64,000 bases of DNA from Algicoccus sp048820935. GTDB lineage: Bacteria > Pseudomonadota > Gammaproteobacteria > Burkholderiales > Burkholderiaceae_B. Positions 23,748 through 32,484 of the stretch are shown here, piece after piece (the stretch's first letter is position 1; each line of letters opens with the position of its first letter). Location of the stretch: NCBI RefSeq assembly GCF_048820935.1, contig NZ_JBMERD010000002.1:186001-250000 (forward strand), given 5' to 3'. A program made the translations under genes and the position numbers. The notes under the pieces are model-generated. The model saw only the letters and a list, made by a program, of their open reading frames with translations. It had not been told where the DNA came from and made no database searches.

Positions 23748-25571
23748 ATGATCGATGCGATTTCTTTGTCTGTTGCTATCGGTTCACTACTGATATTGAT
23801 CTCGATTCTGAGTAGCGTGATCTCGTTTCGGGTCGGTGTGCCGTTATTGCTGGTGTTTTTAATTGTTGGCTTGCTAGCAGGTGAAGACGGTATTGGGGGA
23901 ATCCAGTTTCGTGATGCCTCTGCTGCTTATTTTATCGGTAGCGTGGCATTGGCCATTATTTTGTATGACAGTGGTTACACGACACAATGGCGCTCGTTTC
24001 GACTAGCCGCAGCGCCTGCGGTCACGTTAGCAACGTTTGGGGTGGTGATGACCGCCATGTTGCTGGCAATTCCTGCGCATTATTTGCTGGGATTCACTTG
24101 GTTTGAGGCCATGTTGTTGGGTTCCATCGTGGGTTCAACGGATGCGGCGGCCGTGTTTTTTCTGTTGCGTGTTGGCAATATCGGTATTCGAGATCGAGTC
24201 CAGGCCACGCTGGAAATTGAGTCGGGTTCGAACGATCCGATGGCTATTTTTCTGGTGATTACGCTTTTAGAAATTCTCTCAAGCGGGACGGCTTCGGTAT
24301 CGGATATTACGCAGACATTTCTGGCAGCCATTTTTCAGCAGTTGGTGTTGGGCGCTGTGGTTGGTGTGATTGCAGGTTACGGCTTAGCAATGGTCTTGAA
24401 TCGAGTGTCGTTTGATCCGGGCTTGTTTCCTATTCTGGTGTTGTCGCTGATTTTGTTTTTGTTTGGCGTGTCATCGGCTTTTGGAATCAGTGGGTTCCTC
24501 GCGGTTTACATGGCCGGCATCATCATGGGGAACGTGCGGTTTAAGGGATCAGTTTTGATTGGACGTTTCCAAGAAGGGCTGACTTGGCTGGCACAAATTA
24601 CGATGTTCTTGATGCTGGGGTTGTTGGCCACACCTTCCGAATTTCCAAAGATTGCACTAGGTGCCACACTAGTGGGTTTGTTACTCGTCGTGTTGGTGCG
24701 CCCTATCGCTGTTTTTCTGTGTTTGATTCCGTTTGATTTCACACGTGCAGAAAAATCCTTTGTAGCCTGGGTCGGGCTGCGAGGTGCTGTGTCGATTTTA
24801 TTGGCGATTTTGCCGATTGTGGCCAATCTGGAAAATGGCCAGGCACTGTTTAATAGTGCGTTCATTATTGTGTTGGTCTCCTTGATTGTGCAGGGCTGGA
24901 CCATCCGACCGATGGCGAGCAAACTCGACTTGATTGTGCCGCCTCCACTGGGGGCCGTCGAGAAAGTTGAGCTCGAGTTGCCAGGCAATGCCAAGCATGA
25001 ATTGTTGGTGTACCGTGTGGCCAAAGGAAGTCCGGTTGCGCAAGGGGAACGTATCCCGCGTTGGGCGCGACCTGCGTTGGCTGTGCGTGATGGTAAGTCG
25101 ATTCCGAGTCATGAGCTAGGTCGACCGACTGTGGGTGATTACGTCTACATCTTTACGGCACCACGCCATATTCATTTGCTGGATCGTCTGTTTGCACAAC
25201 CTGTGGAACTGACGGGTCGAGAAAAACGCTATTTTGGTGATTTTTCGGTGGATCCCGACAAATTTGTCGAGGAGTTGGCGCTGACCTATGGTGCGACCTT
25301 ACAGCCTGGTGAAGAAATGTTGACGATTGCCGAATACCTCAAGAAACAGCTCGGTGGGACGGTGGTTCGTGGCGATCGAGTCTTGCTGGGACCGGTTGAG
25401 CTGGTTGTGCGTGAATCCCAAGATGACTTGGAAGCAACCAGTGTGGGTTTGGCGCTAGAACCTCGTATTGTGACGGGGTTGCGATTGCCGAAACTTCGGG
25501 ATTACTGGGATTTAAAACGAGTGATACGGCAATGGTGGCATGATCGTGGCAAACACGATCATCACCAGTGA
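23748..25571 (+). CDS. K+/H+ antiporter of the CPA1 family (NhaP2/CvrA-like)
   Basis: A 607-residue protein: an N-terminal Na+/H+ exchanger domain with about 12 membrane segments (to about residue 390), including FLIVGLLAGEDGIGG, MLLGSIVGSTDAAAVFFLLR and LEIESGSNDPMAIFLV, then a TrkA-C (RCK-C) domain in LLVYRVAKGSPVAQGERIP onward, and a C-terminal transporter-associated domain. The ESGSNDP motif carries the ion-binding Asp. The arrangement and length match NhaP2/CvrA, which lowers cytoplasmic K+ under osmotic change. A downstream gene of unknown function begins 25 bp after the stop. Confidence 0.9.
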   Translation: MIDAISLSVAIGSLLILISILSSVISFRVGVPLLLVFLIVGLLAGEDGIGGIQFRDASAAYFIGSVALAIILYDSGYTTQWRSFRLAAAPAVTLATFGVVMTAMLLAIPAHYLLGFTWFEAMLLGSIVGSTDAAAVFFLLRVGNIGIRDRVQATLEIESGSNDPMAIFLVITLLEILSSGTASVSDITQTFLAAIFQQLVLGAVVGVIAGYGLAMVLNRVSFDPGLFPILVLSLILFLFGVSSAFGISGFLAVYMAGIIMGNVRFKGSVLIGRFQEGLTWLAQITMFLMLGLLATPSEFPKIALGATLVGLLLVVLVRPIAVFLCLIPFDFTRAEKSFVAWVGLRGAVSILLAILPIVANLENGQALFNSAFIIVLVSLIVQGWTIRPMASKLDLIVPPPLGAVEKVELELPGNAKHELLVYRVAKGSPVAQGERIPRWARPALAVRDGKSIPSHELGRPTVGDYVYIFTAPRHIHLLDRLFAQPVELTGREKRYFGDFSVDPDKFVEELALTYGATLQPGEEMLTIAEYLKKQLGGTVVRGDRVLLGPVELVVRESQDDLEATSVGLALEPRIVTGLRLPKLRDYWDLKRVIRQWWHDRGKHDHHQ

Positions 25572-25596
25572 ATGGATTTTGAGAGGCAAAGTAGTG

Positions 25597-27021
25597 ATGA
25601 CACAACGTGATACGTCGCTGACAACGGATCAGAAAGCGCTGCGAATTAACTTGGATCGGTATAAGTACGGTTCGATCGTGGAGATTGGCGCTGGTCAAGA
25701 AGTTGCTCGACGGTTTTTTCAGGTGGGTGCTGCTGCCGGCACGATTGCTAAAACCATGTCTGCCTATGACATGTCGGTGAGTGATGACATTTACGGCCAT
25801 GTGGATCGCTATGTCAGTCGTGCCAGATTGCTACAAATGCTGGACAAAGAATACACGCAGGTGGTGGAGCGTTTAACCGATGTGCGCCCACGCAATACGA
25901 CTTTCTTTGCCTATGCGGCGACCGTAACGGCGCGCAGCTTTAAGCAAAAAAACGAATGTCATGGCTGGATTGGTGTGCGCCTACAGTTGCACCCTGGCGC
26001 GCAGCCGAGCGACATTATTTTGCATGTGCGGATGTTGGATCAAGACAATGCGCAACAGTCTGAGGCGTTGGGCATTTTAGGGGTCAATCTGATCTACGGT
26101 GCTTTCTTTAATTACGCTAGGCCCGAATGGATTGTGGAAGGTCTGTCTGATGAGCTCGGATCAGACCGCATTGAGGTGGATTTGATTCATTTCAGCGGTC
26201 CGTATTTTGATGAAGTTGAAAATCGACTGATGAACCTGCATCTGATTCGCAGTTGGTTAACACGCGCCATTGTGTTTAACCCTGAGGGTGAGGTTGTGGT
26301 GCCCGGTGAGCTGTTGTATCGTAAACCCGTTTTAGTGATGCGAGGCAGCTTTAATCCGGTCACGCTAGTCAACACCGACATGATGCAAGCAGGTTTATCG
26401 CAGTATAGTCAGGTGTCGGCAGTGGACGAGAATGAGGTGGTTGCGTTGGCAGAAATCACCATGAACTCTCTGGTCACGGGCGACAACGTCGATGATGCGG
26501 ATTTTCTGGCGCGGATGGATTTGCTTGCTTCACAAGGCTACACCGTCATGATTTCGGACTATGTGCGGTTTTTCCGTTTAAGGGCTTATTTGCGTCGTTA
26601 CACCACCAAACCCATCGGCATTGTGCTGTCAGTCCGTGACTTCGATTATGTGTTTGATGAAAAGCTTTATGACGGCATGGAAGGTGGCATTTTGGAAGCT
26701 TTCGGTAAGCTATTCCCCGATAATACCCATGTGTATGTGTACCCTGCTCGACCCAAGGGACAAAATGGATTCGATGACGAGGATTTGGTGACATTGTCCA
26801 ATGTGCGTGTGCCCAGTAATTTACAGTTGTTGCTTGCTCACTTGGTCGCTAATCAAAAGCTGGTAGCGATTGAGCCGTTGGATGAGAGTCATCTGCATAT
26901 TGACAGTTCAGAAGTGCTTGAGCAGATTCAACGTGGGCGTGGTGAATGGGAAAGGGATGTGCCTGCCGGTGTGGCGGAGCTCATCATCAATCGCCGATTG
27001 TTGGGTTTTGACACACGTTAA
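25597..27021 (+). CDS. Conserved protein of unknown function (NadD-like motif)
   Basis: A soluble protein of 474 residues of a widely distributed family that I recall under conflicting labels (TonB-dependent receptor, nicotinate-nucleotide adenylyltransferase). There is no signal peptide or beta-barrel pattern, so a receptor is unlikely. Visible landmarks are YGSIVEIGAGQEVARRFF at 24-41, EALGILGVNLIYGAFF at 156-171 and RGSFNPVT at 249-256. The last resembles the GxFNPxH turn of nucleotidyltransferases but lacks the HxGH continuation. The start at 25597 follows GAGAGG. It may be co-transcribed with the K+/H+ antiporter gene. Function unknown. Confidence 0.75.
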   Translation: MTQRDTSLTTDQKALRINLDRYKYGSIVEIGAGQEVARRFFQVGAAAGTIAKTMSAYDMSVSDDIYGHVDRYVSRARLLQMLDKEYTQVVERLTDVRPRNTTFFAYAATVTARSFKQKNECHGWIGVRLQLHPGAQPSDIILHVRMLDQDNAQQSEALGILGVNLIYGAFFNYARPEWIVEGLSDELGSDRIEVDLIHFSGPYFDEVENRLMNLHLIRSWLTRAIVFNPEGEVVVPGELLYRKPVLVMRGSFNPVTLVNTDMMQAGLSQYSQVSAVDENEVVALAEITMNSLVTGDNVDDADFLARMDLLASQGYTVMISDYVRFFRLRAYLRRYTTKPIGIVLSVRDFDYVFDEKLYDGMEGGILEAFGKLFPDNTHVYVYPARPKGQNGFDDEDLVTLSNVRVPSNLQLLLAHLVANQKLVAIEPLDESHLHIDSSEVLEQIQRGRGEWERDVPAGVAELIINRRLLGFDTR

Positions 27022-27052
27022 TCGCTTGATGTCCTTGCTGTCTTAATCGTTG

Positions 27053-28498
27053 TTATTGGTTGTTTCGTTGGAGTGAAGCACCCGCATCGATCGGCAGTTT
27101 ACGGAATACTAAGATTGATAGCAGGCAGAATGCACCGATGACAACAAAGCCGACGGTAATATCACTGGGCATAGGTTTCTCATGTCCTTGAAGACTTGTG
27201 CTCAGATTAATGACCAGTGCACTGATCCCGACACCCAGACTGATACCAAGTTGTTGCGCCATGGCGGAAAAACCACTGGCGATGCTGAGTCTGGGTTTTG
27301 GGATGTCCGCAAACCCCAGGGTGTTTACTGCCGTGAACTGTAATGAGCGGAAAAAGCCACTGATCACCAGCAGTGTGATCATGAGCCAGATGGGTGTCGT
27401 GTCCGTAAAAATGGCACATAAAGCCAGAGAAATGCCTGTCAAAGCCGCATTGATGATCAACACGCGCCGGTATCCCCAGCGTTGAAGAATCGGGGGTGCG
27501 CCAAACTTCATCAGCAAAGCGCCTAATGCACTTGAAAATGTAATTAACCCAGCGGACATAGCGGACATTCCGAATCCGGTTTGTAGCAGTAGTGCCAGTA
27601 AGAAGGGCGTCGCACTGACTGTAAAGCGACATAAGTTGCCGCCTAGAATCGAAGCACGAAATGTTGGAATGTCTAGTAGGCGTAAATCAATGATCGGGTT
27701 AGGGTGGCGTCTGGCGTGCTCTCTGTAGAGATAGCCACAACCCAGTCCGACAGCCACCATCAAGCCGACCCAGATCCCAGGTATTGTCTGGCTAGCAATG
27801 AACTCAAAAGCCGCTACGAGTGTGGCTAGACAGATGGCACTCAACACAAATCCCAGTAAATCAAGCGGTTTGCGGATGATCTCATTGGCACTGGATGGGA
27901 TAAACCGAAGGGTCATGTAAAGACCCAGTAAACCAATGGGCAAGTTCATCAGGAAAATCCATTCCCAAGCGGCGTAGGTCACTAAAAACCCACCTATGGG
28001 TGGACCGAAAATTGGTCCCATTAAAGCGGGCAGCGACAGAAAAGCCATGGCCCTTAAGATCTCATGCTTAGGGATGGTTCTGAGCATGATTAGACGCCCG
28101 ACTGGGACCATCATGGCCCCACCAAAACCTTGTACGATGCGCCAACCAACTAGTTCGGAGACGGACGATGAGGACGCGCCACCTAGCGAACTGATCGTAA
28201 AAATCAGAATAGAAGTCAAAAAGACTCGCCGCGCTCCAAAACGATCAGCTGCCCAGCCACACACGGGAACAAAGACAGCCGCGGCCATCAGGTAAGCGGT
28301 AATGGCTGTGTTTAATCGCACAGGTGGTACACCAAAGTCTTCTGCCATGGCAGGAATCGCAATCGTGATCACCGTGGCGTCGAGCAGTTGCATAAAGAGT
28401 GCACATCCCACGATGAAAGGCACCATCAAGCCGTCCATGCTTTTTTGGGTGTAGTTTTTAAGGCGCTTAAGCCAGATAGAGGGAGAGAATGCGTCCAA
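27053..28498 (-). CDS. DHA2-family MFS multidrug transporter (EmrB/QacA type)
   Basis: An inner-membrane drug/proton antiporter of 481 residues with about 14 hydrophobic segments. Family signatures are LDATVITIAIPAMAEDFG near the first helix (motif D1), WAADRFGARRVF (motif A) and GPIFGPPIGGFLVTYAAWEWIFLMNLPIGLLG (motif C, GPPIGG). No EmrA-like membrane fusion gene is adjacent, so it may act alone. It converges with the preceding gene and is divergent from the DUF3460 gene 73 bp away. Substrates unknown. Confidence 0.9.
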   Translation of the reverse strand: MDAFSPSIWLKRLKNYTQKSMDGLMVPFIVGCALFMQLLDATVITIAIPAMAEDFGVPPVRLNTAITAYLMAAAVFVPVCGWAADRFGARRVFLTSILIFTISSLGGASSSSVSELVGWRIVQGFGGAMMVPVGRLIMLRTIPKHEILRAMAFLSLPALMGPIFGPPIGGFLVTYAAWEWIFLMNLPIGLLGLYMTLRFIPSSANEIIRKPLDLLGFVLSAICLATLVAAFEFIASQTIPGIWVGLMVAVGLGCGYLYREHARRHPNPIIDLRLLDIPTFRASILGGNLCRFTVSATPFLLALLLQTGFGMSAMSAGLITFSSALGALLMKFGAPPILQRWGYRRVLIINAALTGISLALCAIFTDTTPIWLMITLLVISGFFRSLQFTAVNTLGFADIPKPRLSIASGFSAMAQQLGISLGVGISALVINLSTSLQGHEKPMPSDITVGFVVIGAFCLLSILVFRKLPIDAGASLQRNNQ

Positions 28499-28571
28499 GT
28501 GTCGTGTGCTCGAGTAAACTGTGGGGTGATAATGGTTTCTTTTTTTAGTCTAAACGGATTGACAACATTTT

Positions 28572-28760
28572 ATGGCTGCACATTACGAATCTGAAGCAAC
28601 ACGCTTTATACGGGCTTACAAAGAAAAGCACCCGGATGCGGAACAACGTCAGTTGGAAGGGCGCGCTCGATTGTGGGATAAAACGCTGAATCCAGAAGAT
28701 CAGGAAGCTTTTAAACAGGCGCGTGTACCCCAAACGGCTTACGTCTATCAAAACGACTAA
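28572..28760 (+). CDS. DUF3460 family small protein
   Basis: A 62-residue charged helical protein starting YESEATRFIRAYKEKHPDAEQRQLEGRARLWDK-like (key elements ESEATRFIRE-type and QxxGRxxLWDK). It belongs to DUF3460, a short family I associate with Burkholderiales. It lies 6 bp before scpA and is probably translated from the same message. No function has been assigned to the family as far as I know. Confidence 0.85.
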   Translation: MAAHYESEATRFIRAYKEKHPDAEQRQLEGRARLWDKTLNPEDQEAFKQARVPQTAYVYQND

Positions 28761-28766
28761 CGACGA

Positions 28767-29621
28767 GTGATCCCAGCGACATCTCAAAGTTCTGCCTCCT
28801 CAGAGGAAGCGGTGCAGGCTGATGTGCAGGCTTATGCACGTCTCTACGGCGAACCCGTCTTTGATTTGCCGCAGGATTTGTACATTCCGCCAGATGCGCT
28901 GGAAGTTTTTCTGGATAGTTTCGAAGGTCCGCTGGATTTACTTCTGTATCTGATTCGCCGGCAAAACTTTGATGTGCTTGATATCCCGATGGCGGCGTTG
29001 ACGCGTCAATACTTGACGTACGTTGAAGAAATTCGCCAACGCAATCTGGAACTGGCAGCTGAATATCTTCTGATGGCCGCGATGCTCATCGATATTAAGT
29101 CGCGCATGCTGTTGCCCGTACCTGTGAATGAAGAAACAGGTGAAGAGGAAGATCCACGCGCTGAGCTAGTCCGCCGGTTGCTCGTTTATGAGCAAATGAA
29201 GCAGGCAGCCGCGGAGCTCGACAAACTACCCAGAGTCGGTCGTGACTTTGAGGTCGGACATGTCTTGATGGACCTAGAGGTTGTTGAGCGTTTGCCCGAA
29301 GTGCGCGTGGAAGATCTGGCAGCGGCCTGGCAATCTATTTTGCGTCGTGCGCGCCTGAATGCGCATCACCAGATTACGCGTGAACAATTGTCTGTTCGTG
29401 AGCATATGAGTTTAATATTGCGCGAGTTGTCGCAAGTTCGATTCATGGAATTCACAGACTTATTTATGATCAGAGTCCATTTGTCTGAGCCGGTCGCTGT
29501 GATCGTTGTGCATTTCATTGCCATGCTTGAGTTGGTGAAAGAATCACTGTTGGATTTGACTCAGGCGCAAGCCTATGCGCCTATTTATGTCAGACTGCCC
29601 CAACGCAGTCATGAGGCTTGA
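28767..29621 (+). CDS. scpA: Segregation and condensation protein ScpA
   Basis: The kleisin subunit of the bacterial SMC-ScpAB condensin, 284 residues. After a variable 40-residue lead comes the conserved SMC-binding part FEGPLDLLLYLIRRQNFDVLDIPM and MAAMLIDIKSRMLLPVP; the C-terminal winged-helix region includes FMEFTDLFM. It bridges SMC heads during chromosome organisation. GTG 28767 is the only early start and lies 6 bp after the DUF3460 stop. The scpB gene is not in the immediate vicinity; panC follows. Confidence 0.92.
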   Translation: MIPATSQSSASSEEAVQADVQAYARLYGEPVFDLPQDLYIPPDALEVFLDSFEGPLDLLLYLIRRQNFDVLDIPMAALTRQYLTYVEEIRQRNLELAAEYLLMAAMLIDIKSRMLLPVPVNEETGEEEDPRAELVRRLLVYEQMKQAAAELDKLPRVGRDFEVGHVLMDLEVVERLPEVRVEDLAAAWQSILRRARLNAHHQITREQLSVREHMSLILRELSQVRFMEFTDLFMIRVHLSEPVAVIVVHFIAMLELVKESLLDLTQAQAYAPIYVRLPQRSHEA

Positions 29622-29658
29622 ACTTTAGCGGACTGTTTTTACAGTTACGGAGATTATT

Positions 29659-30501
29659 TTGAAAGTCGTACACACCATTGAGGAGCTGAGAGATCAGTTG
29701 CGTGGTCAGACCCGGGCAGCTTTTGTCCCTACCATGGGAAATTTACATGCGGGTCATCTGGCGTTGATGCGCAGTGCGCGTCAGTATGGTGATCCTGTGG
29801 TGGCGAGTATTTTTGTGAATCGCCTGCAGTTCGGTCCGAATGAGGATTTTGATCAATATCCCCGCTCACTCATGGAAGATATTGAGAAGCTTGAACGTGC
29901 TCGCGATGTGTACGTGCTGTTTGCCCCCAATGAAAAAGAACTTTATCCAGAGCCACAAACCTATCGGGTCCTGCCACCGCAGGACTTGGGCGGTATTCTG
30001 GAAGGTGAGTATCGACCTGGCTTTTTTGAAGGTGTGTGTACGGTTGTTCTGAAACTGATGTCCTGTGTACAGCCTCAGGTGGCTGTTTTTGGGAAAAAAG
30101 ACTATCAGCAGTTGATGGTGGTGCGCAGCATGTGCAGACAGTTTCAATTGCCTGTTGAGATTGTGGCGCACGAGACCGTGCGAGATTCGGATGGTTTAGC
30201 CCTGTCTTCGCGCAATGCCTACCTAAGTGAAAAAGACCGAGCTACAGCACCGATGCTCTATCAGTCTCTGACACAAACTCGGGATGCCTTACTCAAAGGT
30301 GCCACTGACATTGCGTCGCTGGAAGGTGCGGCAAGTGCTGAGCTGGATCGTAATGGTTGGAAAGTAGATTATTTCAGCGTACGTCGACAGCGTGATCTGT
30401 TAGCGCCTACGCTGGATGAAGTACGTGCGGGTGAGCCACTGGTGATTTTGACGGCGGCCAAGTTAGGCAATACGCGTTTGATTGACAACTTAGAGGTCTG
30501 A
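29659..30501 (+). CDS. panC: Pantothenate synthetase PanC
   Basis: Joins pantoate and beta-alanine with ATP to make pantothenate. The 280-residue length is normal. The nucleotidylyltransferase HxGH motif is His30-His33 in TMGNLHAGH, with FVNRLQFGPNEDFDQYPR as the pantoate site, FGKKDYQQL for ATP and SSRNAYLS (KMSKS equivalent). It starts with TTG, preceded by CGGAG. The last 12 bp overlap the convergent Fic remnant's 3' end. Confidence 0.95.
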   Translation: MKVVHTIEELRDQLRGQTRAAFVPTMGNLHAGHLALMRSARQYGDPVVASIFVNRLQFGPNEDFDQYPRSLMEDIEKLERARDVYVLFAPNEKELYPEPQTYRVLPPQDLGGILEGEYRPGFFEGVCTVVLKLMSCVQPQVAVFGKKDYQQLMVVRSMCRQFQLPVEIVAHETVRDSDGLALSSRNAYLSEKDRATAPMLYQSLTQTRDALLKGATDIASLEGAASAELDRNGWKVDYFSVRRQRDLLAPTLDEVRAGEPLVILTAAKLGNTRLIDNLEV

Positions 30502-31259
30502 CGTTTTTGACTGATTGATCGAATTGGCATATTGCGCCTGCAGGATGGGCGCAAGCCGTTTGATGTCATCCAGTACACCGAGTTGGTTTTGTGGGGAGTA
30601 CGCGCCAGGACTGTATTGACAGATCATGGTGCCCACCGCCTCCGGTGAATACCCATACTTTGCAATACTTTGGATGATGGTCTGGCGTTCGATATCTTCC
30701 CAGTTGACGGTTTGTGCACCGTCGCTGATCATTAAAGCCTCTTGTGCAAGCTGCCAGAATAAATGTGCAGCGCCTGGGGCGTTTTTTAAGCTTGGAAGCA
30801 GTGCGAGTCGCCTGTCAAACTCCACGGTTTCAGATGCCGTCAGCGTCAGTGTGTAATCGCCAGCGAGCATGGAAACTCCCAACTCGTAGTTTTGTTTAAA
30901 GAAAGCGATGTATGGTGCGTATTCACCGGTTTCGTAATATGAAACTGTCGCGATGAGATATGGATCAATCAGCGTGTCATGAAAGAATAATGACAGTTGA
31001 TTGCCTTGGATTAATGCGGCAGTTTGCATCAGGCGAGCTGTGCGTTTATTGCCATCGCGAAAATACTGCGGGTACGCTAGATTGCAGTGTAGATAGATGG
31101 CTTTTTCGAAGGGATCTGTATATTGGTTTGCTTGCAGTAGGATAAATTCGATCTCTGAACGCAGCCGCCCAGCACCAACAGGTGGCTCATAATGAGACGC
31201 GCCGATGCTGACTGCAGTTTAGGGGCTTTATCTTTAGTAAAAAATGTGTCGTGCTGCAT
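30490..31259 (-). pseudogene. Frameshifted Fic-family gene remnant
   Basis: Two reading frames together encode one Fic protein. The first frame starts at ATG 31259 with QHDTFFTKDKAPKLQSA; the second continues from about 31200 with GASHYEPPVGAGRLRSEIEF, then AIYLHCNLAYPQYFRDGNKR and TARLMQTAALIQG, to the stop at 30490. The frames join near 31200-31212, where a single-base loss after CTGCAGTCAGC explains the break. Intact Fic enzymes transfer AMP or similar groups using HPFxxGNGR; here the motif reads QYFRDGNKRTAR, so the catalytic His is also replaced. A shorter product from Met 31029 would start inside the motif and lack the catalytic core. The protein is presumably dead unless the break is a sequence error. 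Confidence 0.75.
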
Positions 31260-31452
31260 AGTGGCTTAAAAGTATTGAATGATTTTGGTCGAATGATTCT
31301 CAGCCGTGTAGGATATATTATGAATTAAGTTATGCTTTATTTAAAGTATTTTGTGATGAGTAAAATCATCGCTTCCTTACGGGTCATCATTTGATCAATA
31401 CAGCTGAGTGTGGCTCCAGTTCTTGAATCGATCTGGGCTGCACAGCCCATTG

Positions 31453-32001
31453 TTAAGCGTGATCGCTGTTCGCCTTTAAAACAATTAAGTTCTGAACTAG
31501 ATTGACGATCAGGTCTTTCTGCGCAGGATCACTTTGCGCAACTAGCAGTGCAACGGTGACGAGCGTATTGTCATTGATGAGCTCATGGACAGGTCTGGCA
31601 AGTAAGTGTGCATTCAAGTGCAGATACAGTAGAAATAAAAAAGCACCTGAACGTTTGTTGCCATCGGCTAAAGGATGATTTTTGATGATGAAGTACAGCA
31701 AGTGCGCAGCTCGGCTGGCCACGTTTGGATAAAACGACTCCCCACCAAACCCTTGCTCAATGGTGGCTAACGCGGATTCCAAGCCATTGCCACGCAACTG
31801 CCCAAAAAGCTCTGAGGCTTCACCCTTTTCGATAAGAATCTCTTTAAGTTGTTCGATGCTCTCTAATGCCTGATCCAGACTGATTGCATGCATGCTCTCT
31901 TGTTTAGCGGTTTGGCTCAGAAGTGCGTTCTCATCGTAGGCTTGAAGCAGATGCCAACTGCGTGCATAGTCATGAATGAGCGAGCTTATGTTTGCGTTCA
32001 T
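31453..32001 (-). CDS. Fic/Doc-domain protein, probably C-terminal half of a RhuM-Fic protein
   Basis: A 182-residue Fic protein with the motif HPLADGNKRSGA (canonical HPFxDGNKRxGA, Phe to Leu) near 108-119. From residue 8 on, IHDYARSWHLLQAYDENALL and the C-terminus VTVALLVAQSDPAQKDLIVNLV resemble the second half of longer RhuM-Fic proteins, whose N-terminal virulence-RhuM DNA-binding-like domain (about 170 residues) is absent here. In-frame codons before the Met run only to a stop at 32045. It may be a stand-alone Fic gene or an N-terminally truncated remnant. It lies between a broken Fic gene and an HTH fragment. Confidence 0.75.
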   Translation of the reverse strand: MNANISSLIHDYARSWHLLQAYDENALLSQTAKQESMHAISLDQALESIEQLKEILIEKGEASELFGQLRGNGLESALATIEQGFGGESFYPNVASRAAHLLYFIIKNHPLADGNKRSGAFLFLLYLHLNAHLLARPVHELINDNTLVTVALLVAQSDPAQKDLIVNLVQNLIVLKANSDHA

Positions 32002-32062
32002 TAAGACGGTCCAGATGGGTGATTCGTGGGTTGAAAGTGCATCTTAGCATCGCTGCGAGCAC

Positions 32063-32422
32063 GTGCAGATCTTAGTTGTTTCCCCCACGGATTTGCTTGA
32101 CCTGACAGATTTGTTAGCTGTCGGTCATGCTATGGATCTGCGAGACTGTCGTCTCTGTTCTTTGGGAGATGAGATGTATAGACTTGATGACCAAGCAGGT
32201 GCTGGATGGCCCGCATTGACAGCGCGTGAGCGTGAGGTCCTTTATCCGGTTGCGCAAGGCAAACCGAATAAGATGATTGCCATGGAATTGGGTATTTCAA
32301 CTCGGACTGTTGAAGCGCATCGCGCCAAAATATTCTACAAAATGGGTGTGCGTAATGCGGTTCAACTGGCAAGAGCGGTCTATGCGCCTACAACTAGTCA
32401 GGAAACAAATCCCGCGAGTTAA
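32063..32422 (+). CDS. LuxR-type HTH protein without receiver domain
   Basis: A 119-residue protein from GTG 32063. Residues 50-109 form a LuxR/FixJ DNA-binding domain: LTAREREVLYPVAQGKPNKMIA and LGISTRTVEAHRAKIFYKMG. FixJ-type response regulators of this kind normally carry a receiver domain of about 120 residues before it; the 50 residues here do not resemble one and have no phospho-acceptor arrangement. An in-frame stop (TAG at 32045) closes the frame upstream. It is either a small orphan regulator or the tail of a decayed response regulator. Confidence 0.65.
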   Translation: MQILVVSPTDLLDLTDLLAVGHAMDLRDCRLCSLGDEMYRLDDQAGAGWPALTAREREVLYPVAQGKPNKMIAMELGISTRTVEAHRAKIFYKMGVRNAVQLARAVYAPTTSQETNPAS

Positions 32423-32450
32423 GTGGTGTTGAGTTTGCGTTAAGCACAAA

Positions 32451-32474
32451 CGAAGCGGCGATCAAGCCGCTTCG
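32451..32474. terminator. Hairpin between convergent genes
   Basis: A 9-bp GC-rich stem (cgaagcggc at 32451-32459, complement at 32466-32474) with a 6-nt loop lies between the HTH gene stop (32422) and the lipoprotein stop (32485). T runs are short on both sides, so termination strength is uncertain. Confidence 0.5.
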
Positions 32475-32484
32475 GATCATCAAA

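Noticed and set aside
30490..31029. Intact 179-residue hypothetical gene
   Set aside because: Starting at Met 31029 would place the start just after the Fic catalytic motif; the upstream sequence in the same frame continues the Fic domain, so it is better read as part of a broken gene.
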